DNA of 22,865 bases from Pirellulales bacterium (GCA_030642635.1 DAOWNK010000017.1:1-22865), one strand, 5' to 3'; positions 7,905 through 14,647 are shown, numbered from the stretch's first letter. Notes: a model not told the origin generated them from the sequence alone. Program-made: numbers and translations.

Positions 7905-7933
7905 ATTATACCGAATGTGGATGCTGTTGTCAT
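7905..7933 (-). promoter_or_regulatory. Promoter of the XylR-like gene, predicting a leaderless mRNA
   Basis: On the minus strand ATGACA (7928-7933) and a perfect TATAAT (7905-7910) are separated by 17 bases. Only 6 bases separate TATAAT from the ATG at 7898, so transcription would start at or next to the start codon. No Shine-Dalgarno sequence is present. Confidence 0.6.
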
Positions 7934-7977
7934 CAAAAGCCACAAGAGTCGCTTATGGATGATCCAGGTTAGCGCAT

Positions 7978-8010
7978 AAAAAAAGCCGGACCTGCGAACA
8001 GGTCCGGCTT
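7978..8010 (-). terminator. Rho-independent terminator of the Cys-rich repeat protein gene
   Basis: Read on minus: AAGCCGGACCTG, loop TTCG, CAGGTCCGGCT, then a run of seven T. It lies about 120 bases after the stop of the Cys-rich gene and upstream of the regulator's promoter, insulating the two. Confidence 0.85.
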
Positions 8011-8131
8011 GACTTTCTCGGACTTCAACAGCCGAGCCCAACAGGGCAGGTCCCGGCTCGTTCCGGGTGTCGCCGACAATTGTGTCCGATGGACAAACCG
8101 CCGACAGCCTCCCTGCAAAAGTCCGATATGT

Positions 8132-8740
8132 TTACGTTGCGGGCGGAGGAGCCGGAGCCGCTGGGGCTGCCGGCGCCTCTTCCGCTGGAGCTTCGGAAGC
8201 CGGAGCGCACGTCGCCGGAGCGCACGTCCGAGGGCGGCAGGTCCGAGGGCGGCACGTCCGGGGACGGCAAGTCCGAGGACGGCAGGTCACCGGCTCACAG
8301 GTCGCCGGACGGCAAGTCCGGGGACGGCAAGTCCGAGGACGGCAGGTCACCGGCTCACAGGTCGCCGGACGGCAAGTCCGAGGACGGCAAGTCCGGGGAC
8401 GGCAGGTCACCGGCTCACAGGTCACCGGCTCACAGGTCACCGGCTCACAGGTCGCCGGACGGCAAGTCCGGGGACGGCAAGTCCGGGGACGGCAGGTCCG
8501 AGGTTCACAGGTTACCGGCTCACAGGTCGCCGAACGGCAAGTCCGGGGACGGCAAGTCCGGGGACGGCAGGTCCGGGGACGGCAAGTCCGGGGACTGCAA
8601 GTCACCGGCGCACAAGTGGCCACAGGTTGGCAGGTAGCCGGAGCGGCATCATCATCCGCAACCGCCTGCGTCTGGCCACACATCAGGGCGACGCCCAGTA
8701 CCGCGATAATCGCGATACCAAAAACACACATGCGATTCAT
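8132..8740 (-). CDS. Secreted cysteine-rich pentapeptide-repeat protein (TCxPx units)
   Basis: 202 residues. The start ATG at 8740 has GGAGG about 8 bases upstream and opens a signal peptide (MCVFGIAIIAVLGVALMCG, then QTQAVA). The mature part is about 29 tandem five-residue units, mostly TCRPR, TCEPV and TCRPA, giving one Cys every five residues. They are arranged in a longer 20-residue pattern (RPR-RPR-RPA-EPV). It ends in an Ala/Pro/Glu-rich tail (SEAPAEEAPAAPAAP). The minus frame is preferred because it alone has a ribosome site, a signal peptide, a promoter and a terminator. Such regular Cys/Pro spacing could build a disulfide-crosslinked rod or surface layer, or bind metal; neither is shown. 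I do not recognise a named family. Confidence 0.82.
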   Translation of the reverse strand: MNRMCVFGIAIIAVLGVALMCGQTQAVADDDAAPATCQPVATCAPVTCSPRTCRPRTCRPRTCRPRTCRSATCEPVTCEPRTCRPRTCRPRTCRPATCEPVTCEPVTCEPVTCRPRTCRPRTCRPATCEPVTCRPRTCRPRTCRPATCEPVTCRPRTCRPRTCRPRTCRPRTCAPATCAPASEAPAEEAPAAPAAPAPPPAT

Positions 8741-8774
8741 TAGAAAAACCTCCAAGTTAAAACAGGTACCATAG

Positions 8775-8791
8775 TGGTAAGTAACTTACCA
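8775..8791. promoter_or_regulatory. Perfect 17-bp palindrome TGGTAAGTAACTTACCA before the Cys-rich gene
   Basis: A perfect palindrome around the central A at 8783, lying 35-51 bases upstream of the start codon inside the leader. It could be an operator or fold as an RNA hairpin next to the ribosome site. Confidence 0.5.
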
Positions 8792-8874
8792 TTTCGCCGT
8801 CACAACCTTTTTACTCCCCGGCCCTGACGACGTTCAGCAAGGGAGATACTTAAGTCGTGTTCTGCACCACACAC

Positions 8875-8925
8875 CCACCAGCCGTCTAACTGCCCTGTTA
8901 AAGCCTTGCGGGTTAGGTTGGGTGG
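8875..8925 (-). other. Nested-helix structure in the 5' leader of the Cys-rich gene
   Basis: On the minus strand CCACC (8925-8921) can pair with GGTGG (8879-8875), and inside it CTAAC (8916-8912) with GTTAG (8890-8886). It falls inside a predicted leader of about 200 bases. I could not match it to a riboswitch class I know. The remainder of the 536-base gap (8741-9276) holds the palindrome at 8775, the promoter at 8951 and the terminator at 9090; I see no gene. Confidence 0.4.
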
Positions 8926-8950
8926 CGACAAATACACAACTTAGACTGTT

Positions 8951-8978
8951 AAGCTAACATGGTTGAATAAATTGTCAA
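8951..8978 (-). promoter_or_regulatory. Promoter of the Cys-rich repeat protein gene
   Basis: On minus, TTGACA (8973-8978) is followed after 16 bases by TAGCTT (8951-8956), with an extended TGT just before the -10. The predicted transcript start lies about 200 bases before the ATG. Confidence 0.5.
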
Positions 8979-9089
8979 CCGAGGGTACGGAAATTTATGC
9001 ACCCTAAGTTATATTGGCATTTTAGGGGCGATGTACCGGTTACATAGGAAATCCTAGGTTACAATTTGAGCAGGTATTCCAAGTCCAAT

Positions 9090-9121
9090 AAAAAAAGGAG
9101 AATTCCCTGAAGGAATTCTCC
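9090..9121 (-). terminator. Rho-independent terminator after the NTF2-like lipoprotein gene
   Basis: On minus, GGAGAATTCC and GGAATTCTCC form a 10-bp stem around a 5-base loop, followed by seven T. It lies about 155 bases after the lipoprotein stop; no gene is seen in between. Confidence 0.85.
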
Positions 9122-9276
9122 CTTGAAAATCTTCACAACTTCTTTTGTGGCAACTACTTGCGGCACAAACGCCGCCGCAAATTCAGTTCTAATAACCATG
9201 AATGTGACAGGTGACGCTAAGTGTGTATTGCCGGCGCCAATCAGAGATTTTCAAAAAACCCCTTGAAAAAACCCAC

Positions 9277-9876
9277 CTAACGACGGATGGAATTTTTTGA
9301 ATTTTCCTCAGTAGCCCGAAATTTCCCGGTCTGGGTACGACGAATGGCCTCCTGGCGGACCCATTTCTGCTTACGGATCATCTCTTCAGGATCCTCGAAA
9401 TTCAGCAAAAGCGGCGGTTCGCCCTCGAAAACCGGGGTCGCCACACCCGCAATCCGCCATCCGGGGGGCTCGCGACGCAGCATCCAAAGGACCTCGTCCG
9501 TCTTTCGGTTGGAATTTTCGTCAAGATCGCTCCAGGTGCTTGCAACCCGGGCGCCGTGGTGCGAAAGGTACTGTACGCGGCCGACGGTAAATTCGGCCGT
9601 ATCGCTGCCCGGTGGCGCCACGACCATGTTCAGCTTCGCGGTCTTCTCGCGTGCCGCTACGGTCAGCATCTGTGCAACCTTCTCATCGTTTCCCGAGCGT
9701 ACGGCCTCAAGGAACTCGAAGACGGCCGCGGCCGGACCCTCGATTTGTGCCGCCTGCTGCGACTGGGCACTGTGGCCCGGGCTTGCTTCTCCGGCGCCGG
9801 GTTGTTGCGATTTGCCGCAACCGACCACGGCAATGATCGCGACGGCCAACCAAACGATCGAATATTTTTGCCACAT
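9277..9876 (-). CDS. Hypothetical lipoprotein, NTF2/DUF4878-like
   Basis: 199 residues starting at the ATG at 9876. A hydrophobic signal (IVWLAVAIIAVVGC) ends in a lipobox with Cys at residue 20, then a Gly/Ser/Gln-rich linker. The body (AAAVFEFLEAVRSGNDEKVAQMLT ... FTVGRVQYLSHHGARVASTW ... EVLWMLRREPPGWRIAGV) resembles small NTF2-like domains in which a helix is followed by a curved sheet, as in DUF4878-type lipoproteins. The tail is basic and polar (RQEAIRRTQTGKFRATEENS). Presumably attached to a membrane facing the periplasm. Own terminator downstream, so probably a single-gene transcript. No specific function can be given. Confidence 0.75.
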   Translation of the reverse strand: MWQKYSIVWLAVAIIAVVGCGKSQQPGAGEASPGHSAQSQQAAQIEGPAAAVFEFLEAVRSGNDEKVAQMLTVAAREKTAKLNMVVAPPGSDTAEFTVGRVQYLSHHGARVASTWSDLDENSNRKTDEVLWMLRREPPGWRIAGVATPVFEGEPPLLLNFEDPEEMIRKQKWVRQEAIRRTQTGKFRATEENSKNSIRR

Positions 9877-9956
9877 CCTTGCGGTCTCCTAATGAAAAAT
9901 CCTTGCCACTTGCGATGAAGTGTCGCCGAAACGACATGGTGGGTCAAGGGGAAAAT

Positions 9957-10071
9957 GGAAGGTGGAAGGCGGAAGGGGGAAGGGGAAAGTTTGGAAACTT
10001 TCTACATCTTCATGCGTCGAGCAAGCTCAGTGGCTAAACTTCCGCCTTCCCCCTTCCGCCTTCCACCTTCC
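9957..10071. repeat. 27-bp perfect purine/pyrimidine inverted repeat
   Basis: The left arm (9957-9983, GGAAGGTGGAAGGCGG onward) and right arm (10045-10071) are exact reverse complements over 27 bases around a 61-base interior, which itself holds an AAAGTTT..AAACTTT hairpin. It lies directly after the stop of the P-loop NTPase gene. Confidence 0.85.
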
Positions 10072-10078
10072 TCTTCAC

Positions 10079-11569
10079 TCACCCCGCCCCAACGCCGCGA
10101 TCGAACGCGTCCTGGTCGCGCTGGTACAGCGCCAACACCGACTCGAACGTCCCGCTTGATATCCGCCAGACGGGATTTTCGTCGCTGTGCGCATTGCAAT
10201 GGGTGGTGAACAACCGGTACATGAACTTGAACAGGTGGCGCGGCACACGCAACGTGCCGAACGCATCCATCTGCCGCCGTTGGTCGATCGAGCCGTCGAA
10301 CAATACCGCGACGGTCGGCGAGGCGCCCTCGGCGGCACAGGCGCCGATTCGTGCGTTGGCCATGTCGTACAGCGACTGGCCGGTCCACTGGAGCGAGCGG
10401 ATGAGGTTTTGTTTATCCAGCCGTGCACGCTGATGGAACTCGCTGTCTTCGCGGTCGACCAGCCGCTCCAACTCGATCGGCAGCAGCAGCTTCAAACCGA
10501 TGCCGGGATGTTTCAGAAACTTGTTGTCGAGCATCGGCCAGAGCAATTCCCGCATCAACTCGGTCGAGCCGTTGATCAGATACGGCTCGTCGATACGATC
10601 GACCAGCACAATGATGCCTTCAAAGCGGAGCGAGTGGAGCACGTTTTGCAGCTTGGTGAGCATTTCGTAGCGGTCGTCGGTTCGCGGCTGCGCCGGCAAC
10701 GGCTGGCCGACGATCTGCGGTCCGGTGAATTTCATCAGCACCTTGCGCAGCAGATTGACGCCGTGGTTCAGCACCCGGGCATTACGCACGATGCGCCGCG
10801 CCTTCCAAAACCATTTCAGACACCGCCACGCCCTGGGCGCCCAGCCGGCGGCTACGAGCAGATACGGCCAGACGGTCGCCAGCCAATCCCACTTGCCAAG
10901 CAAGCCGATCAGTATCGGCACGGCGAGCGTAACGGCCACGCCAACGGCAATATCCCAGTTCGATCTCCAGATGCGGAACGACAGTTTACCTCTAAGCCGC
11001 TTCCAGCGCTGTTCGAGATTCTCGGCCGTCGAGCGGTCGTAACACGCCGCCAGTAGCATCATGTCGCGGCGCTGCGCCGCGTCGAGCCTGCTCGTATCGA
11101 TCGGCTCGTCCCTGGCTGCCGGGTGCCTGGCCTGCTTCATCTCGAGTATCCGGTCGACAAGCTGCGTTACCGCCAGCGACAAAATGGCGTCTATGTGGTC
11201 CCACAGCCGCCAATGTTTCAGCACCCGATCCGGACGGCGGCCTCTGCCGGAGAAACACTCGCGGAACCGATCCAGAAACGGGTTGAAATCGTCGTAGGCG
11301 ACGACGAATACCTGGCGGTCGGGATGGTCGGCGTTGTAGTCGGTCAGGTGCCCGGCAATTTGCAGCCGGATGGCCGTCTTGCCAGAACCTTTCTCGCCGA
11401 ACACCACCGACGTGGCCGGCTCCGAGGGATCGCCGTAGATTTTGTCCCACGCAGGATGGTACACGCTGCGGATGCACACACCCTTGAACACAAGGTCGGT
11501 CTGTGCGTCTTCATCAGCGAACGGATTGGACGCGATGCCGTGGTGTTCGAGAAACTGTTGGATTTTCAT
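10079..11569 (-). CDS. Membrane-associated P-loop NTPase, KAP-like
   Basis: 496 residues. The N-terminus (FLEHHGIASNPFADEDA) leads to a Walker A motif GEKGSGKT at 58-65. A Walker B-like strand GIIVLVDRIDE is at about 318-328. Between them lies a pair of hydrophobic segments (about 205-224 and 228-242) consistent with a transmembrane hairpin. A transmembrane insertion between Walker A and B is the signature of KAP-type NTPases, so the protein probably sits on the membrane with its ATPase in the cytoplasm. No effector domain is visible. No good ribosome site precedes the ATG at 11569. The gene is bracketed by two purine-rich inverted repeats. KAP assignment rests on architecture, not on a family-specific motif. 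Confidence 0.72.
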   Translation of the reverse strand: MKIQQFLEHHGIASNPFADEDAQTDLVFKGVCIRSVYHPAWDKIYGDPSEPATSVVFGEKGSGKTAIRLQIAGHLTDYNADHPDRQVFVVAYDDFNPFLDRFRECFSGRGRRPDRVLKHWRLWDHIDAILSLAVTQLVDRILEMKQARHPAARDEPIDTSRLDAAQRRDMMLLAACYDRSTAENLEQRWKRLRGKLSFRIWRSNWDIAVGVAVTLAVPILIGLLGKWDWLATVWPYLLVAAGWAPRAWRCLKWFWKARRIVRNARVLNHGVNLLRKVLMKFTGPQIVGQPLPAQPRTDDRYEMLTKLQNVLHSLRFEGIIVLVDRIDEPYLINGSTELMRELLWPMLDNKFLKHPGIGLKLLLPIELERLVDREDSEFHQRARLDKQNLIRSLQWTGQSLYDMANARIGACAAEGASPTVAVLFDGSIDQRRQMDAFGTLRVPRHLFKFMYRLFTTHCNAHSDENPVWRISSGTFESVLALYQRDQDAFDRGVGAG

Positions 11570-11589
11570 GGCTACTAGGGGCTAAGGCC

Positions 11590-11686
11590 GAAGAGGGAAG
11601 AGAGAAGAGGGAAGAGAGATTCTGATTCTACCCTCTCTCCTCTCCCTTCTCTCTTCTCTCTTCTCTCTTCTCTCTTCTCTCTTCTA
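11590..11686. repeat. GA/CT-rich inverted repeat with TTCTCTC tandem units
   Basis: A purine arm (GAGGGAAGAGAGAAGAGG from 11593) faces a pyrimidine arm made of at least five TTCTCTC units up to 11686. It overlaps the stop codon of the small membrane protein gene and lies just upstream of the NTPase start. Confidence 0.8.
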
Positions 11687-11863
11687 CGGTTCCAATAACG
11701 TACCCGGCTCGTGCAACAACACCCAAACAAACACATACGACAGGACGATCACCGCCAGGACGAGGAAGCAGACAAACACTATTCGGGCGCGCCTGGATAG
11801 ATGTCTGGGCCATGTTTTGCGGGCTGGTGTTGTGAATGTATTCGAGGCGCCGGTGGTGATCAC
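11684..11863 (-). CDS. Small single-pass membrane protein
   Basis: About 59 residues if started at the GTG at 11863, 30 bases after the stop of the GYF gene. A basic stretch (RKTWPRHLSRRAR) precedes one strong transmembrane helix (IVFVCFLVLAVIVLSYVFVW) and a short outer tail. The frame stays open farther upstream into the GYF gene, so the start is uncertain. It is probably co-transcribed with the GYF gene. No family recognised. Confidence 0.45.
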   Translation of the reverse strand: MITTGASNTFTTPARKTWPRHLSRRARIVFVCFLVLAVIVLSYVFVWVLLHEPGTLLEP

Positions 11864-11892
11864 GCTAAAAAGCGGCTCAGCCCGACCGGCGT

Positions 11893-12360
11893 TTAACGTA
11901 ACGTAGGGAAAACATCGGAGGCCGCCTTCCAATCCCTCCATCCCTCCCGCCATACCAACGAGTCGGGACTCACGCGGCCTTCGTCTATCCAGTGTCGCAT
12001 AATGTCGCTTGTGGCCGGCCCGAACTGCCCACCGCCGGCCGGCCGAACGTACCAGACCACGTCTCCGGCCTCGTCCAAGGGATCGGTAACGGCCGGAGTT
12101 TCAGGAGTTTCAGGTGGTGATGTCACCGCCGCCGGCTCGGCCTGTCTCGCAGTGACCGGCGGCGGTTCGGCGACCGGCATTGCGTCCTCGGTATGTACAG
12201 CCGCTTCTTTTTCGGCTTTTGTCTGTTTAGAACTTGGCCGGGTGCTCTTGGTCGGAATCTGAATTTTGGCCCCGCAATAAGGGCAAATTCCCTTCCTGCC
12301 GGCCTGAAATTCCTTGACGTTGAGCTTATGTCCGTTCGGACAATAAAACCTTATACCCAT
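11893..12360 (-). CDS. Zinc-ribbon and GYF_2 (DUF4339) domain protein
   Basis: 155 residues from the ATG at 12360, chosen because GGAG lies about 9 bases upstream and the conserved domain starts at once: FYCPNGHKLNV ... GICPYCGAKIQIP, a four-cysteine/His zinc ribbon often seen at the start of planctomycete proteins. A Lys/Pro/Ala/Glu-rich linker follows (residues about 38-95). The C-terminal GYF_2 domain spans about residues 100-155 (VVWYVRPAGGGQFGP, WIDEGRVSPDSLVWREGW), a fold used for protein-protein contacts with proline-rich partners. There is no transmembrane segment in this chain, but the next gene downstream encodes a small membrane protein. A promoter is visible at 12484-12511. Domain calls are firm; the partner is unknown. 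Confidence 0.82.
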   Translation of the reverse strand: MGIRFYCPNGHKLNVKEFQAGRKGICPYCGAKIQIPTKSTRPSSKQTKAEKEAAVHTEDAMPVAEPPPVTARQAEPAAVTSPPETPETPAVTDPLDEAGDVVWYVRPAGGGQFGPATSDIMRHWIDEGRVSPDSLVWREGWRDWKAASDVFPTLR

Positions 12361-12483
12361 TGCGATATGCTCCATACTACAACGCTGCCGCCGGGTGCCA
12401 CTACTGGCTTGTCCAGCAGTGAAATGGGACATTTCGGTCAGAACACGACGGCACTTCTGCCCGATCGGCCAAACCGCCATTCT

Positions 12484-12511
12484 ATTATACCCCGGCCAAT
12501 GCCCTTGTGAA
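12484..12511 (-). promoter_or_regulatory. Promoter of the GYF-domain gene
   Basis: On minus, TTCACA (12506-12511) and TATAAT (12484-12489) are 16 bases apart. This implies a 5' UTR of about 117 bases. I see no gene between 12361 and 12590 other than this leader. Confidence 0.6.
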
Positions 12512-12589
12512 GTACGGCGAACCAAACCACCCCTCTTTTTTCACCACCAACCCTAGCAAGATTCGACCCGTGCGCGAAGGTCGCAACAC

Positions 12590-13335
12590 TTGATTTACAC
12601 CAATAACGACCCCCAAAACCCCTTCAGCGCGTGCATCGCCTCCGACGTATATTTGCCGGAATGTTGGATCAACGAACCCGCACGACGCAAAGAAGCTCAT
12701 ATCCCGGCAAACGCCGTGTTTCGTACAAAGTGGCAGATCGCGGCCGACCAAGCCGGCCTACCGCAGTTCGCAAGCCGCGCATGCCTCGAAGCGGGTCGAC
12801 AATCTCTGTCGCTTCAGCGGGGTGTTTTACAGGCAGTCCTGGCGGCGCGTTCACATCAAGGACACCACCCGCGGCGCGTGCGTATGGGAAGTCAAAACGG
12901 CGCGGGTTTATCTGGTGGCGCAGGACGCCGACGATCGGTCGTGTCCCACGGATCGGTCGTACTGGCTGATCCTTGCTCGCAACGCCGAGACCGGCGAAAT
13001 CAAATACTTTGTCAGCAACGCATTGGAAAACACGACTTTGGAGGAGATGCTGCGAGTCGCATTTGCACGATGGCACGTGGAAATGTGGTTTGAACGAGCC
13101 AAGCAGGCTTGCGGGTTTGGCGCGTTCGAGGTGCGAACCTATCAAAGCCTGATTCGTCACTGGCTTTGTTCGCGGATAGGCATGTATATTCTGGCGTCCG
13201 AAACGACGGAGCTTCGGGGGGAAAAATCCGGAGATCACGTTCGAGCAAGTGGTTCGAGCGATCGGTCCCATATTGCAACGGTCGCTTGAATGCGATCCGG
13301 TATTTGTGAAACTACTTGCGAGCATGAGGCCGTAA
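12590..13335 (+). pseudogene. Decayed IS701-like (DDE_5 superfamily) transposase
   Basis: Pieces of one transposase lie in successive frames. Frame one has VYLPECWINEPARRKEAHIP and FRTKWQIAADQ (about 12645-12757). A second frame has SWRRVHIKDTTRG, WEVKTARVYL, YWLILARNAETGEIKYFVSN, and FARWHVEMWFERAKQACGFG with the late catalytic Glu region (to about 13215). After a shift in the G/A run near 13214 a third frame has NPEITFEQVVRAIGPILQRS and ends at TAA 13333-13335. The N-terminal third and an internal portion are missing, and there are at least two frameshifts, so it cannot make an active enzyme. No terminal inverted repeats could be found. The family call rests on remembered motif similarity. 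Confidence 0.75.
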
Positions 13336-13387
13336 GCAGGCGAATACGGGCATCTGGCGAGGCGCAAAACAGGCAAAGTCGCCCGGC

Positions 13388-13410
13388 AAAACATGGCGAG
13401 CGGTGGCGAA
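13388..13410 (+). repeat. Fragment matching the integrase 3' coding region
   Basis: 21 of 23 bases match 22272-22294, inside the integrase gene at the other end of the island (encoded as QNMASGGE here, QNVASGGE there). It may be the remnant of an older integrase tail, placed just before the toxin promoter. Confidence 0.45.
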
Positions 13411-13445
13411 CCGACAAAATTTTGCAATCAATCGAATTTATTGGG

Positions 13446-13479
13446 TTGACATATTCATCACTGTTGATAAAATAACAGT
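13446..13479 (+). promoter_or_regulatory. Toxin-antitoxin promoter with overlapping palindrome, leaderless start
   Basis: TTGACA (13446-13451) and TAAAAT (13468-13473) are 16 bases apart, and the toxin ATG follows 6 bases after the -10. The inverted repeat ACTGTT (13460-13465) / AACAGT (13474-13479) straddles the -10 and is a likely operator for the Xre antitoxin. Confidence 0.6.
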
Positions 13480-13734
13480 ATGGCAGAGGTAATCATAACT
13501 CCGACGGCGGCCACGCAGCTTGACGCTATGCCGCGACCGATTCAGGCACGGATGGTCGGGTTGTTCGAGCGGTTGCGAAAATGGCCGGAAGTAAGCGGTG
13601 CAAGGCAGTTAAGCGGCAACCTGGCCGGGCACTACCGAATTCGTACGGGCGACTATCGCCTACAGTTTCGCATTGAGGGCAAGACTGTCAAAGTAGAAAA
13701 GATCGGGCACAGGGCCAAATTTTACAAGGATTGA
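13480..13734 (+). CDS. RelE/ParE-family toxin
   Basis: 84 residues, the usual size for the family. The pattern ATQLDAMPRPIQARMVGLFERLRKWPEV, then GNLAGHYRIRTGDYRLQFRI and VKVEKIGHRAKFYKD, is that of RelE/ParE/HigB toxins: two helices, then the beta sheet with conserved basic residues and the GHRxxFY ending. RelE relatives cut mRNA on the ribosome; ParE relatives poison gyrase, and sequence alone does not decide. It comes first in the pair, with the Xre antitoxin starting 4 bases after its stop, as in HigBA-type modules. No Shine-Dalgarno; the promoter suggests a leaderless message. Confidence 0.85.
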   Translation: MAEVIITPTAATQLDAMPRPIQARMVGLFERLRKWPEVSGARQLSGNLAGHYRIRTGDYRLQFRIEGKTVKVEKIGHRAKFYKD

Positions 13735-13738
13735 AACC

Positions 13739-14098
13739 ATGACAACGCAAACGCTACAATTAGACGGCAAGGCTTACGTCGTTCTTGAACGCGACGTGTA
13801 CGAACGGCTGGCGACGTTGGCCAAGATGCCGTCGATGCCGGCCCCGGACGCCGAGGGTAACTATCCGGCCGTCGAGTACGCCCGGGCAAGTATCGCACGG
13901 AGTATTATGCAGGACCGTATCAAAGCCGGATTGAGCCAGCGCGAGTTGGCCGAGCTTGCCGGAATACGTGCCGAGACCCTTTGCCGTATCGAAACGGGTA
14001 AGCATACCGCATCGGTGCCGACCATCGAAAAGATCGACCGGGCGCTGAAAAAGGCCATGCCGCGAAGGCCGAAAACCAAAAAACCGAAGAGCAGATGA
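13739..14098 (+). CDS. Xre-family (HigA-like) antitoxin
   Basis: 119 residues; AAGGA lies 8 bases upstream. The N-terminal part (YVVLERDVYERLATLAKMP) precedes a Cro/C1-type helix-turn-helix at about 55-107 (IKAGLSQRELAELAGIRAETLCRIETGKHTAS), and the C-terminus is Lys/Arg-rich. It should neutralise the adjacent RelE-like toxin and repress the shared promoter, where a palindrome overlaps the -10. It is clearly homologous to the Xre protein at 20516-20893 beside the integrase, with a matching N-terminal YERL motif, YAR segment and RIETGKHTAS, so the two genes probably descend from the same kind of module. Confidence 0.85.
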   Translation: MTTQTLQLDGKAYVVLERDVYERLATLAKMPSMPAPDAEGNYPAVEYARASIARSIMQDRIKAGLSQRELAELAGIRAETLCRIETGKHTASVPTIEKIDRALKKAMPRRPKTKKPKSR

Positions 14099-14121
14099 TG
14101 TAATAGCCGTCTACAAATTTT

Positions 14122-14159
14122 ACGGCAGAAAGCGGAGGGCACGGGACTCGAACCCGCAA
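14122..14159. repeat. Left copy of 38-bp tRNA-derived direct repeat (candidate att site)
   Basis: Matches 22404-22441 at 37 of 38 positions. On minus it contains a T-arm (GCGGGTTCGAGTCCCGT), the acceptor strand GCCCTCC and discriminator G (14133-14159), i.e. a tRNA 3' end with no 5' half nearby. Reading on plus, the bases before it (GCCGTCTACAAA) resemble the integrase start and those in it encode GRKRRARDSNPQ as in the integrase tail. From here to 14955 there is no gene: the gap holds the structures listed at 14222, 14308 and 14567. Confidence 0.7.
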
Positions 14160-14221
14160 CTCCCGACGGCGGCCGGTAGTTTTGCCTCCCATTGTTTCAC
14201 CGCGTGCAAAACTCCCGGTTT

Positions 14222-14258
14222 GTAGTGGCCCGATTCATCGGGTTCCGAGGGTCACTAC
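14222..14258. repeat. Branched inverted repeat downstream of the left att-like site
   Basis: Outer arms GTAGTG (14222-14227) and CACTAC (14253-14258) enclose a CCCGA-TTCA-TCGGG hairpin. Could fold as RNA; no U-run, so not a clear terminator. Confidence 0.45.
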
Positions 14259-14307
14259 GGGGATAACCACGTACCTCAACTCGGAAGTGTCATTTTCCCG
14301 GGGTTTT

Positions 14308-14560
14308 GCGAATTGTTGGATATTTTGGACGCATGTTTTGCCTGTCCAATAATTCCAATCGACCGCTGCCGGCGGTCGCAAGTTGTTGCCCGATACCGAC
14401 TTACAGCGTCGGGTACTCGGCGATCACGCGTTGCCGAAACACTTGTCAAGTGTAATTTTCTTCGGTCGGCCGTCGCCGCAACTTGTTGCGTTACAACGAG
14501 TTACAGCGGCGCGAATTATTGAACGTTTTAGCCGCCCCAAATTCCAATAATTCAATCCGT
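14308..14560. repeat. Degenerate direct repeats in the non-coding left end of the island
   Basis: 14377-14411 and 14477-14511 align over 35 bases with about eight mismatches, exactly 100 bases apart (sharing TTGTTGC and TTACAGCG). The sequence GAATTGTTGGATATTTTGG near 14309 is echoed by GAATTATTGAACGTTTTAG near 14512, and CCAATAATTC occurs near 14346 and 14543. Possible protein-binding arms or a decayed element; no coding signal. Confidence 0.4.
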
Positions 14561-14566
14561 AAAAAC

Positions 14567-14647
14567 GTAGGGTGGGTCGAACGCAGCGAGCCCCACCGTC
14601 GTTGGTCAATCCATTTGGTGGGGCTCGCTGCGCTCGACCCACCCTAC
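14567..14647. repeat. 31-bp near-perfect inverted repeat (GTAGGGTGGGTCGA type)
   Basis: Arms 14567-14597 and 14617-14647 are reverse complements at 30 of 31 positions with a 19-base loop. It looks like a MITE-like dispersed element. It lies in the gap before mod. Confidence 0.85.

Noticed and set aside
8200..8620. Possible CRISPR array in the regular repeats
   Set aside because: The period is 15/60 bases with no unique spacers, and the repeats encode pentapeptides.
8009..8774. Long plus-strand open frames over the Cys-repeat gene, rich in RQVRGRQVTGSQV-type repeats
   Set aside because: A 15-base period keeps several frames open at once; only the minus frame has a ribosome site, signal peptide, promoter and terminator.
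9121..9200. Small minus-strand open frame of about 42 codons after the lipoprotein gene
   Set aside because: It runs through the terminator hairpin and has no ribosome site.
10187..11056. 289-codon plus-strand frame
   Set aside because: Antisense of the P-loop NTPase gene, which has Walker motifs and family architecture.
12669..13427. 252-codon minus-strand frame
   Set aside because: Runs opposite the transposase remnant, whose fragments in the plus frames match a known family.
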